A stretch of DNA of 5,474 nucleotides from Bacteroidota bacterium (GTDB lineage: Bacteria; Bacteroidota; Bacteroidia; Chitinophagales; Chitinophagaceae): assembly GCA_028877005.1 (NCBI GenBank), contig JAGWPI010000127.1, positions 1 to 5,474 on the forward strand. The letters are read 5' to 3'. Under the pieces are notes generated by a model. The model saw nothing but the letters and a program-made list of their open reading frames with translations, was not told the DNA's origin and did no database searches. Made by a program: the position numbers and the translations under genes. Below, piece by piece: positions 1-5,474 of this stretch. Each line of letters starts with the position of its first letter. Position 1 is the first letter of the stretch.

Positions 1-407
1 AATGCAACAGTTACTGCATATGGACGATACGCATCCCAAACCTTCAATGAAAGCCCTTTTGTATTAAGTATTTGTTGTATTTTTTTCAATGCTATTGCCA
101 CAGGCTTACGCACATATACTGTATTAAAATGCGCCGGATACATATTGGTATGCATAAAATTATGATTACCGGCATATCTTATTTCAATATTTAAATTGGG
201 TATGAACTTGTTTAAATTAATCATATGTAAACTATCTATAAGTACATCTTTTTGTAAATATTGCCTGCTTTTTTCAGGAATGAATGTTGTATATTTAGAT
301 TTTGGCACAGTACTTGGACGGATGCTGCAACCTAGCATCGTCAATATCCCTATACTGCCTAAACAGCTTACAAAATTTAGCCAACTATTTTTTAAGTAAT
401 GGGGCAT
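1..407 (-). CDS. D-alanyl-D-alanine dipeptidase, VanX/DdpX family (peptidase M15D), probable lipoprotein, 3' part missing
   Basis: This frame begins with ATG at 407 and stays open for 135 codons to the left edge, so the C-terminal part is outside the window. An in-frame TAA lies four codons upstream of the ATG, which fixes the start region. Residues 1-27 form a signal sequence with a hydrophobic stretch (about 10-26) ending in MLGC, an imperfect lipobox that would make Cys27 the lipidated residue. From about residue 72 the protein follows the VanX/DdpX pattern: NIEIRYAGNHNF, then a KPVAIALKK helix, then KVWDAYRPYAVTV (122-134). In this zinc family the Arg of the YRP motif (here Arg128) is the transition-state-stabilising residue. 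The zinc ligands (SxHxxGxAxD and the C-terminal ExWH) would lie beyond the edge. Family members cleave D-Ala-D-Ala dipeptide, either in peptidoglycan turnover and salvage or in vancomycin resistance. No vanH or vanA partner is visible, so salvage is more likely. The family call is firm; the lipoprotein call is likely. Confidence 0.88.
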   Translation of the reverse strand, partial: MPHYLKNSWLNFVSCLGSIGILTMLGCSIRPSTVPKSKYTTFIPEKSRQYLQKDVLIDSLHMINLNKFIPNLNIEIRYAGNHNFMHTNMYPAHFNTVYVRKPVAIALKKIQQILNTKGLSLKVWDAYRPYAVTVA

Positions 408-436
408 TGTCGGTAATTATTTCAGGAACATCCTGT

Positions 437-468
437 CAAAATTTCATTTTTAGAAAATCTAGAAGCAA
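437..468 (-). promoter_or_regulatory. candidate Bacteroidota-type promoter of the dipeptidase gene
   Basis: On the minus strand AAATTTTG (444-437) resembles the TAnnTTTG -7 element with one mismatch. An ATTG whose TTG falls at 468-466 lies 21 bases upstream as a possible -33 element. Transcription would begin about 25 bases before the ATG at 407. The match is imperfect and the region is very AT-rich, so this is only a candidate. I found no convincing counterpart for the divergent gene at 643. Confidence 0.3.
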
Positions 469-642
469 TATTTGCTATAGATACTAATATACAACATATC
501 ACTTTTACGATAAATTAGGTATTGAAAATAGAATATTTTGCAATAGACATTGGTTATTAAAATATATTAACAAAACTGTCAATTTTTTATTTTAAAATGA
601 TAAAAAGTAAATAGACAGTATTTTTTCATTAAAAAATTCAAA

Positions 643-1053
643 ATGAAGTTTTTTTTACTTAACTTTTTCTTTTTTTTCTTTTGTGTTATAGTAGGTAAAA
701 CGCAAGATAGTTTATCTGTAAATACTGCTAAAAAACCAAAGGTAGTAACCGGAATTGCTAGTTTTTATAGTTTAAACTTAACAGGTACAAAAACGGCCAC
801 TGGTGAAAGGTTTGATAATAAAAACATGACTGCGGCAAGCAATAGTTTTAAATTAAATACTTGGGTTAGGGTTACAAATCTGCGTAATAATACATCTGTA
901 ATTGTTCGAATTAATGATAGAATGAGTAAACATTTGGCAAAAAAGGGGCGAGTAATTGATTTAAGCCGAACTGCTGCCCGAAAATTACAATTTATGAAAC
1001 GCGGATTGGTAAAAGTAAGGGTAGAGGAAGTGGATAAGGACACTTTGCAATAA
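643..1053 (+). CDS. secreted RlpA-like double-psi beta-barrel protein (septal ring lytic transglycosylase family)
   Basis: This 136-residue protein has an N-terminal signal peptide (about 1-21) with an unusual run of six phenylalanines, apparently cleaved after GKTQ. Residues 36-130 form one RlpA-like double-psi beta-barrel domain: GIASFYS, then TKTATGERFDN (49-59), MTAASNSF (62-69), NTWVRVTNL (72-80), VIVRINDR (86-93) and RVIDLSRTAARKL (103-115). Well-studied RlpA proteins cleave peptidoglycan strands lacking stem peptides. The aspartate of the NDR motif (Asp92) and the Glu of the TGE motif (Glu55) are kept, but the histidine of the usual TAAH motif is Ser66, so lytic activity is uncertain. 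There is no C-terminal SPOR domain, unlike E. coli RlpA. The ATG is preceded by A-rich sequence rather than a Shine-Dalgarno site, as is usual in Bacteroidota. It lies 88 bases upstream of the OmpA-family gene on the same strand. The domain call is firm; the enzymatic role is inferred. Confidence 0.9.
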   Translation: MKFFLLNFFFFFFCVIVGKTQDSLSVNTAKKPKVVTGIASFYSLNLTGTKTATGERFDNKNMTAASNSFKLNTWVRVTNLRNNTSVIVRINDRMSKHLAKKGRVIDLSRTAARKLQFMKRGLVKVRVEEVDKDTLQ

Positions 1054-1089
1054 AATGTGAACATTAACTGAATATTAAAAATGCAAAAA

Positions 1090-1122
1090 TTTCATTAAAA
1101 TTGAATAACCCCTTTATTTTTG
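1090..1122 (+). promoter_or_regulatory. probable promoter of the OmpA-family gene (TAnnTTTG -7 element)
   Basis: TATTTTTG at 1115-1122 matches the Bacteroidota -7 consensus TAnnTTTG exactly. TTTC at 1090-1093, 21 bases upstream, is a three-of-four match to the TTTG -33 element. Transcription would start near 1127-1129, giving a leader of about 13-15 bases before the ATG at 1142. This would let the OmpA-family gene be transcribed separately from the RlpA-like gene, although read-through from that gene is not excluded, since I see no terminator in 1054-1141. Confidence 0.5.
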
Positions 1123-1141
1123 CTACAATAAAATTAACATT

Positions 1142-2509
1142 ATGAAGAAAACCCTACTACTTTTAATCAATTTTGGCAGTATGCTTACTGTATTCAGCCA
1201 AGAAGCAACTCAGCTGATAAAACGGCCTTCTTTGAGTATCAACTTTTTTCTCAAGGATTTCCGAACTCCCGATTTAATCAGCAGCAGTTCTATTACTACT
1301 GTTTTCGAAAACAAACAATGGACTAAAATGCGTGACATGTCTCCAGGTTTAAATGTGCAGTATTTTCAAGGATTAACTGACCATTTAGATTTCATGGCTG
1401 GACTTGGCGGTTCATTCCTTAAATATCCTTTTTTATACAAAAGTGGTTTACAAACACCTGTACAAGACAAATTTTTATTAGAAGCAGATGCTAGTGTAAA
1501 TTTAAAATTGTTGACAGATAAGTATTTTATGGTACCTTATTTATCTGCAGGTATAGGCGCATCAATGTATGCAGGTACATATTTTGGTGCCTATATTCCT
1601 GTTGGAACAGGCTTGCAATTTAATTTGGGAGAGGATAATTTTATCAATTTGCAATACTCCTATCATTTAGGTGTATCTGATTTAACCAATTATAATTTTC
1701 AATATAGTTTAGGTTTCTCATCGCCTATTGCGCCGGGTAAAAAACAAGTGAAAGTTGCACCAACTCCACCCCCCCCAGTAAAAGTAGAACCTAAGGACAC
1801 TGACGGAGATGGAATTCCTGATGATAAAGACCAATGCCCTACCGTTCCTGGTGTGGCAAAATATAATGGATGTCCAATACCCGATACTGATGGCGATGGT
1901 GTTAATGATGATAATGATAAATGCCCTACTGTACCCGGATTAGCAAAATATAATGGATGCCCAATACCCGATACAGATGGTGATGGTATTAATGATGATG
2001 AGGATAAATGCCCCACAGTAGCAGGTGTAGCCCGTTATCAAGGATGCCCTGTTCCTGATACAGATGGTGATGGTATTAATGATGAGGAAGATAAATGCCC
2101 CAATGTTTTTGGTGTAAAAGAAAATTTTGGATGCCCTGTTGTAAAAGAAGAAGTAATTGTAAAAGTTAAAACAATAGCAAAAAATATCTTTTTCTCTACC
2201 GGAAGCGCACAATTAATTGCCAATTCATACAAGCCCTTAGGTGAGGTTGTGAAAATCTTACAAGATGATCCTAACTTAAAGTTAGATATTGAAGGTTATA
2301 CTGATAATGTTGGCAGCGAAGCTGTAAACCAAGCTTTAAGTGAAAAAAGAGCTAATGCAGTAATGCAATATTTTATTGATAAGGGTGGAATTAGCGCAGA
2401 TAGGTTGCATGCAGCAGGTTATGGTTCTCAAAAACCAATTGCCGATAATAAAACCGCAAAGGGTAGGGCCATGAATAGAAGGGTTGAATTAAACCTTCGG
2501 TACTATTAG
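1142..2509 (+). CDS. OmpA-family outer membrane protein: beta-barrel, four TSP3 repeats, peptidoglycan-binding OmpA domain
   Basis: This 455-residue protein anchors the outer membrane to peptidoglycan. Residues 1-20 are a signal peptide ending in VFSQ. Residues of about 25-193 alternate aromatic and small residues and end in FQYSLGFSS, as expected of a small outer-membrane beta-barrel. A proline-rich linker (202-218) contains four prolines in a row. Four thrombospondin type 3 calcium-binding repeats of exactly 29 residues follow (219-334), each starting DTDGDG and carrying a CP...GCP cysteine pair. The OmpA C-terminal domain covers about 342-455 and shows FFSTGS, GYTDN (385-389), LSEKRA (399-404), GYGSQKP and GRAMNRRVE (441-449). 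Asp388 and Arg403 match the spacing of the E. coli OmpA pair Asp271/Arg286 that holds diaminopimelate. All parts of the family architecture are present and intact. A run of eight Cs in the linker codons is noted separately. A strong terminator follows the stop codon. Confidence 0.95.
   Translation: MKKTLLLLINFGSMLTVFSQEATQLIKRPSLSINFFLKDFRTPDLISSSSITTVFENKQWTKMRDMSPGLNVQYFQGLTDHLDFMAGLGGSFLKYPFLYKSGLQTPVQDKFLLEADASVNLKLLTDKYFMVPYLSAGIGASMYAGTYFGAYIPVGTGLQFNLGEDNFINLQYSYHLGVSDLTNYNFQYSLGFSSPIAPGKKQVKVAPTPPPPVKVEPKDTDGDGIPDDKDQCPTVPGVAKYNGCPIPDTDGDGVNDDNDKCPTVPGLAKYNGCPIPDTDGDGINDDEDKCPTVAGVARYQGCPVPDTDGDGINDEEDKCPNVFGVKENFGCPVVKEEVIVKVKTIAKNIFFSTGSAQLIANSYKPLGEVVKILQDDPNLKLDIEGYTDNVGSEAVNQALSEKRANAVMQYFIDKGGISADRLHAAGYGSQKPIADNKTAKGRAMNRRVELNLRYY
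1796..2143 (+). repeat. four tandem 87-bp units encoding TSP3 repeats
   Basis: Units lie at 1796-1882, 1883-1969, 1970-2056 and 2057-2143, with no spacer. Each encodes 29 residues beginning with the acidic DTDGDG calcium-binding motif and containing two cysteines. Units 3 and 4 share their first 29 bases exactly and then diverge; units 1 and 2 both encode AKYNGCPIP. The pattern fits duplication of a single unit followed by drift, and copy number could change by recombination. Confidence 0.95.
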
Positions 2510-2529
2510 TAATTATATATATACTTATT

Positions 2530-2568
2530 AAAGCGGCAGCCAAAAATTTTTTTTGGCTGCCGCTTTTT
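2530..2568 (+). terminator. strong rho-independent terminator after the OmpA-family gene, possibly bidirectional
   Basis: A perfect 17-bp inverted repeat (2530-2546 and 2550-2566) encloses a TTT loop. Its core is GC-rich (GCGGCAGCC / GGCTGCCGC), in sharp contrast to the AT-rich surroundings. It is flanked by A-tracts on one side and a run of five Ts (2564-2568) on the other. It starts 20 bases after the TAG of the OmpA-family gene. On the opposite strand it lies about 155 bases past the GT35 stop codon and ends in TTTAATAA, so it may also stop that convergent transcript, less efficiently. Confidence 0.93.
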
Positions 2569-2671
2569 ATTGGAAGACGGGGATAAATTTTCTACTTAAC
2601 TCATGCTAAAAGTATTTATTATACTATTGCATTTTATGGTTACTGATTATTAGTAAACAAATTATGCAGGC

Positions 2672-2691
2672 AAAAATATTGCTATATTTTT
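2672..2691 (-). terminator. weak all-AT hairpin downstream of the GT35 gene
   Basis: AAAAATAT (2672-2679) and ATATTTTT (2684-2691) form a perfect 8-bp stem around a 4-base loop. On the minus strand this gives a stem ending in five Ts, about 30 bases after the GT35 stop codon. It contains no GC pairs, so it is weak and may be a chance product of base composition. The GC-rich hairpin at 2530-2566 is the better candidate for ending this transcript. Confidence 0.25.
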
Positions 2692-2719
2692 TTAAGTAAC
2701 TTTTTTAAATGTTAGTTAG

Positions 2720-4372
2720 TTACTTATACATTAATTCATAATACTCATGCGCCATTCTATTACTGTCAAACTGAAAGCGAACATCGCGCATTCCATTTTT
2801 CATAATTTGACGCCAAGTTTCAAAATTTTTGTAATATAAGGGTACAATTTGTTGTTCTAAGATTTCATACATTTTATTTAAATCGTAATTATCTTGATCG
2901 TGTACACTTAAATTTTCATAATCGGCTTTGGGTACAACAAAACCATTATTACCATGATTCACAAATTCAGGAATCCATCCATCATCGGTTGAAAAGTTAA
3001 CGGCACCATTCATGGCTGCTGTCATACCACTTGTTCCGGAAGCCTCTCTAGGTACTCGCGGATTATTTAACCAAACATCTGCAGCCTGTTTAAGTCGTTT
3101 ACTTAAAGTAAGTTCATACCCAATAAGAACGGCAACATTTTTATAATTTTTACTTAAATGAACTAGATTATTGAATTGGCTAATGGCCGGATAATCAACT
3201 GGGTAAGGTTTACCTGCCCAAATAATTTGTACAGGTTGGTCAATACTATTAATTAATTTTTCAAATCTCTCTAAATCTTGTGTTAGAAAATCGGCTCTTT
3301 TATAACCTGCAAATCTTCTTGCCCATACTATAGTAAGTACATTTGGATCAAATAATTTTCCGGTTTGGTCGGCTACAATTTCAAAAGCTCTTTTCTTTAA
3401 ATAATTTTTTCTGTCATCAAAAGCCAAGTCATTACCTTCTTCCATGGCTTTGTATAATTGTTTATCTGCCCAATAACGCCAGTTTTGTGCATTAGTAATA
3501 TGAATTATTTCACAAATGCCGGAATAATGACTCCACATTTTTCTGCTTACTTCACCGTGTAATCGACTAACGCCATTGGCTTTGCGTGCAAACCGTAAAG
3601 CAGCTAAAGAATGATTAAACAAATCATCTGTAATACCGGTTAATCGTCTTACTTCATCTATACTTATGCCGCAGAAATAACTCATTTTTTGACATAAATA
3701 AATATCATGTTTTTCATTACCGGCTTCTTCAGGTGTATGTGTAGTAAATACCAAATGCTCTTTAACCTTTTCAACACTTTTAAATTTATTCATTAAATAA
3801 AAAGCAGCCGATACACCATGTGCCTCATTTAAATGATAAACATCCGGATTAAATCCTAATTCATCCATTAGTTTGGCACCACCAATACCCAATAACATAA
3901 ATTGGGCAATTTTTGTAGAAACATTTGCATCATATAATCGGTGCGAAATGGTTTGTGATACATAATCATTTTCAGGTAAATCGGTTGTTAATAAAAATAA
4001 TGGAGCCGATTTAAAAGTTTCAGGATTTAAATAATAAGCTTTTACCCAAACCGGATGATCATGAATAATAATTTGAAATTTAATACCTGTATCCTCTAAA
4101 AAGGAATAAATTTTTTCCATCCAGGTTGGCTGTAAAGTTTGATCCTGATTTCTAGTTTGGTCGTAGTATCCATACTTCCACAATATACCAATACCTACCA
4201 TATTTTGCCTAAGTTCGTAAGCGCTGCGTAGATGAGAGCCCGCCAAAAATCCTAAGCCTCCACTATAAATTTTTAAGGGTTGATGAATGGCAAATTCCAT
4301 TGAAAAATATGCCGCTCTTTTATTGTACTGTTCACTTACAACATAAGGCACATGGTAGCTACGAAAGTTCAT
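2720..4372 (-). CDS. alpha-glucan phosphorylase-like protein, GT35 family, short form, lacking the usual PLP lysine
   Basis: This 550-residue cytoplasmic protein belongs to the short alpha-glucan phosphorylase group (TIGR02094-like) of GT35, enzymes that release glucose 1-phosphate from glycogen or maltodextrin. The N-terminal half has AYFSMEF (21-27), the glycine loop IYSGGLGFLAG (35-45), HLNEAHG (180-186) and TTHTPEEAG (210-218). The C-terminal half has ARRFAGYKRA (351-360), whose Arg353 and Lys358 match the rabbit phosphate-site residues Arg569 and Lys574, then WAGKPYP (385-391), ADVWLNNPR (431-439) and REASGTSGM (442-450). The next residue, where phosphorylases carry the PLP-binding lysine (rabbit Lys680), is Thr451 (codon ACA). 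The extra N-terminal domain of longer relatives is absent. An in-frame TAA eight codons upstream makes this ATG the only plausible ATG start, and A-rich sequence precedes it. The gene has its own 199-base upstream region with a palindromic site. Family membership is certain; a PLP-dependent phosphorylase activity is not. Confidence 0.9.
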   Translation of the reverse strand: MNFRSYHVPYVVSEQYNKRAAYFSMEFAIHQPLKIYSGGLGFLAGSHLRSAYELRQNMVGIGILWKYGYYDQTRNQDQTLQPTWMEKIYSFLEDTGIKFQIIIHDHPVWVKAYYLNPETFKSAPLFLLTTDLPENDYVSQTISHRLYDANVSTKIAQFMLLGIGGAKLMDELGFNPDVYHLNEAHGVSAAFYLMNKFKSVEKVKEHLVFTTHTPEEAGNEKHDIYLCQKMSYFCGISIDEVRRLTGITDDLFNHSLAALRFARKANGVSRLHGEVSRKMWSHYSGICEIIHITNAQNWRYWADKQLYKAMEEGNDLAFDDRKNYLKKRAFEIVADQTGKLFDPNVLTIVWARRFAGYKRADFLTQDLERFEKLINSIDQPVQIIWAGKPYPVDYPAISQFNNLVHLSKNYKNVAVLIGYELTLSKRLKQAADVWLNNPRVPREASGTSGMTAAMNGAVNFSTDDGWIPEFVNHGNNGFVVPKADYENLSVHDQDNYDLNKMYEILEQQIVPLYYKNFETWRQIMKNGMRDVRFQFDSNRMAHEYYELMYK

Positions 4373-4523
4373 AAATTTCTTTTTCTTAATTGGTTATTTG
4401 AATTGGGGTTGCAAGATAATCGCTTTTATTTAAAATGTATTTTTTACACATTAATTCTACATAAATGGTGAAACTATGTTAAATGAATGAATTAATAAGC
4501 ATAAAGTTGTAAATTTTATAAAC

Positions 4524-4539
4524 CGCAAACGTTTGAATA
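4524..4539. promoter_or_regulatory. candidate LacI-family operator (PurR-box-like palindrome) upstream of the GT35 gene
   Basis: CAAACGTTTG at 4526-4535 is a perfect 10-bp palindrome with a central CG. The surrounding 16 bases match the E. coli PurR box (ACGCAAACGTTTGCGT) at 13 positions, and similar CG-centred palindromes are bound by many LacI-family sugar regulators. It lies about 154 bases upstream of the GT35 start and 37 bases past the stop of the neighbouring lipoprotein gene. A role in carbohydrate control of the GT35 gene is inferred; no regulator gene is in the window. Confidence 0.35.
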
Positions 4540-4545
4540 ATGAGA

Positions 4546-4565
4546 TATTCTACATTACTAGAATA
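4546..4565 (-). terminator. weak hairpin just after the lipoprotein gene
   Basis: TATTCTA (4546-4552) and TAGAATA (4559-4565) form a 7-bp stem with a 6-base loop, seven bases past the TAA of the lipoprotein gene on the minus strand. No T-run follows it, so it is not a classical terminator. It may protect the 3' end of the transcript or may be chance. Confidence 0.25.
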
Positions 4566-4571
4566 AGGAAC

Positions 4572-5474
4572 TTATTTTTTCTTTAATTTTTTTATTGGTT
4601 TTTGTTTTGTGTAAGTATCATCAAAATAGCATTGAATACCCCTTTTATTACCGCATTTCCCATTCTCTTTAAAGGTTATTTTATTTTCTTTAAATAAAAA
4701 TTCAATGCTGCAAGGTTCACCAATTTCCCTATAAATAGCTTTATCATCACTTACCATTTTCATGGTACCTTTTAATTCACCAATGCAGTTATTTTCTTTT
4801 TCAAAATGAATAAAAAAATTATATATTTTTGTCGATTTACCATCTCTTATTGCAATAAAATTTTTTGCATTTAAATTATAGTTGCCGCTGTGTTTGTTCT
4901 TTTGAGGCAAAGTATCAATTGGATTTATAATAGTATTGTTTTTTAACGCATCTTCATTGCCATCATTCATAGCTATCATAAAAGTGTTTCCGGAATTATA
5001 TACCCATCCTGTTCGAGTATATAGCAATTTTTTATCTAAATTGTATTTTTCTCGACTAATTAAAAATGTGGGTTCTTTATTAATATATACACTGTGTACA
5101 TATCCATCATTTTGTTTAGATTCAATTAAATTTTTTGCAGCCAAAAATTCATTTTTATCGTTAAACACAAATACACCTAATTGGGTATTGTTTTTATAAC
5201 TAAAATTAGCTAGTATATATTTTTCTCTTAATTTTTGGATACTGCCCACAGGATGTATGATGGCACTTTTATTGATATGAAAATGCTTTAAAATAGTATC
5301 TGGTATAAACTGAGACATGGCTTTTAATCCAATTACAGTAGTGTCGGAAAACGTATTGATATTAGTGTCGGCAATTGTAATGGGTAAGTTAAGCGCAGAG
5401 AAGGCTGCAAAGAAATCACTAGATCGAATTGGCTTTGTACCACTTAAGTCGCTTGTATGGTTATGACAACTAAC
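4572..5474 (-). CDS. probable lipoprotein of unknown function with four-cysteine C-terminal beta domain, 5' end missing
   Basis: The frame ends at TAA 4572-4574 and is open all the way to the right edge, giving 300 visible residues. The ATG at 5318 is internal: the 52 residues before it read as protein, starting VSCHNHTSDL and then FFAAFSALNLPITIADT. The Cys at codon 5468-5466 follows Val-Ser and is soon followed by polar residues, which suggests a lipobox whose signal peptide lies just outside the window. The middle part (visible residues about 85-190) is beta-rich without a motif I recognise. The last part (about 195-290) looks like a compact beta domain with HSGNYN, NNCIGELKG, GEPCSIEF, GKCGNKRG and IQCYFDDTY; its four cysteines (230, 255, 274, 282) could form two disulfides. 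I recall this GELKG...CG...FD.TY pattern from uncharacterised secreted Bacteroidota proteins. The C-terminus is lysine-rich (KPIKKLKKK). No enzymatic function can be assigned. Confidence 0.8.
   Translation of the reverse strand, partial: VSCHNHTSDLSGTKPIRSSDFFAAFSALNLPITIADTNINTFSDTTVIGLKAMSQFIPDTILKHFHINKSAIIHPVGSIQKLREKYILANFSYKNNTQLGVFVFNDKNEFLAAKNLIESKQNDGYVHSVYINKEPTFLISREKYNLDKKLLYTRTGWVYNSGNTFMIAMNDGNEDALKNNTIINPIDTLPQKNKHSGNYNLNAKNFIAIRDGKSTKIYNFFIHFEKENNCIGELKGTMKMVSDDKAIYREIGEPCSIEFLFKENKITFKENGKCGNKRGIQCYFDDTYTKQKPIKKLKKK

Noticed and set aside
1..407. Vancomycin-resistance (van) cluster
   Set aside because: Only a VanX/DdpX-type dipeptidase is present; no VanH, VanA/B ligase or VanRS regulator is visible, and such dipeptidases also occur outside resistance clusters.
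196..487. Two short plus-strand open frames (196-399 and 302-487)
   Set aside because: The first and most of the second lie opposite the well-supported dipeptidase frame; the rest of the second runs into AT-rich intergenic sequence. They resemble no known protein.
575..619. ACTGTC / GACAGT inverted repeat upstream of the RlpA-like gene
   Set aside because: Only six base pairs separated by 33 AT-rich bases, and it does not extend in either direction; expected by chance.
765..1064. Minus-strand open frame opposite the RlpA-like gene
   Set aside because: The plus-strand frame has a signal peptide and a clear RlpA domain; the reverse frame has no recognisable features.
1699..2232. Three minus-strand open frames with repeated SSSLIPSPSVSG-type or similar segments
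   Set aside because: Their repeats are the antisense reading of the TSP3-coding units of the OmpA-family gene, not an independent protein.
2693..2726. TAAGTAAC / GTTACTTA inverted repeat overlapping the GT35 stop codon
   Set aside because: An 8-bp stem with an 18-base loop, low GC, and followed by As rather than Ts on the transcribed strand, so it is not a convincing terminator.
4936..5199. Plus-strand open frame of 87 codons
   Set aside because: It is the antisense of the lipoprotein gene and shows no start context or recognisable motif.

Overview
The window is AT-rich and looks like a chromosomal fragment from a member of the Bacteroidota, probably of the Chitinophagales/Sphingobacteriales kind. 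Three things support this: an OmpA-family protein with a calcium-binding TSP3 repeat region, ribosome-binding regions that are A-rich rather than Shine-Dalgarno-like, and a TAnnTTTG-type promoter element before the ompA-like gene. The genus cannot be read from the sequence. I see no rRNA, tRNA, CRISPR array, insertion sequence or phage gene.

Layout from left to right. Positions 1-407 (minus strand, cut by the left edge) hold the N-terminal part of a probable lipoprotein D-alanyl-D-alanine dipeptidase of the VanX/DdpX family. After a divergent intergenic region, 643-1053 (plus) encodes a small secreted RlpA-like double-psi beta-barrel protein. Then 1142-2509 (plus) encodes an outer-membrane OmpA-family protein made of a beta-barrel, four exact-length 29-residue TSP3 repeats and a peptidoglycan-binding OmpA domain, followed by a strong hairpin terminator. 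Convergent to it, 2720-4372 (minus) encodes a short alpha-glucan phosphorylase-like GT35 protein. From 4572 to the right edge (minus) runs a probable lipoprotein of unknown function whose frame stays open to base 5474, so its true start lies outside the window.

Three of the five genes (dipeptidase, RlpA-like, OmpA-like) plausibly act on or bind peptidoglycan, so the left half reads as a cell-envelope neighbourhood. The GT35 gene belongs to storage-polysaccharide metabolism and appears to be its own transcription unit.

The observations most worth a second look are these. The GT35 protein has threonine where phosphorylases carry the lysine that binds pyridoxal phosphate. The RlpA-like protein has serine at the conserved histidine of the TAAH motif. 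An 8-C homopolymer lies in the linker of the OmpA protein. A PurR/LacI-like palindrome lies upstream of the GT35 gene. I found no clear evidence of a wholly new multi-gene system.
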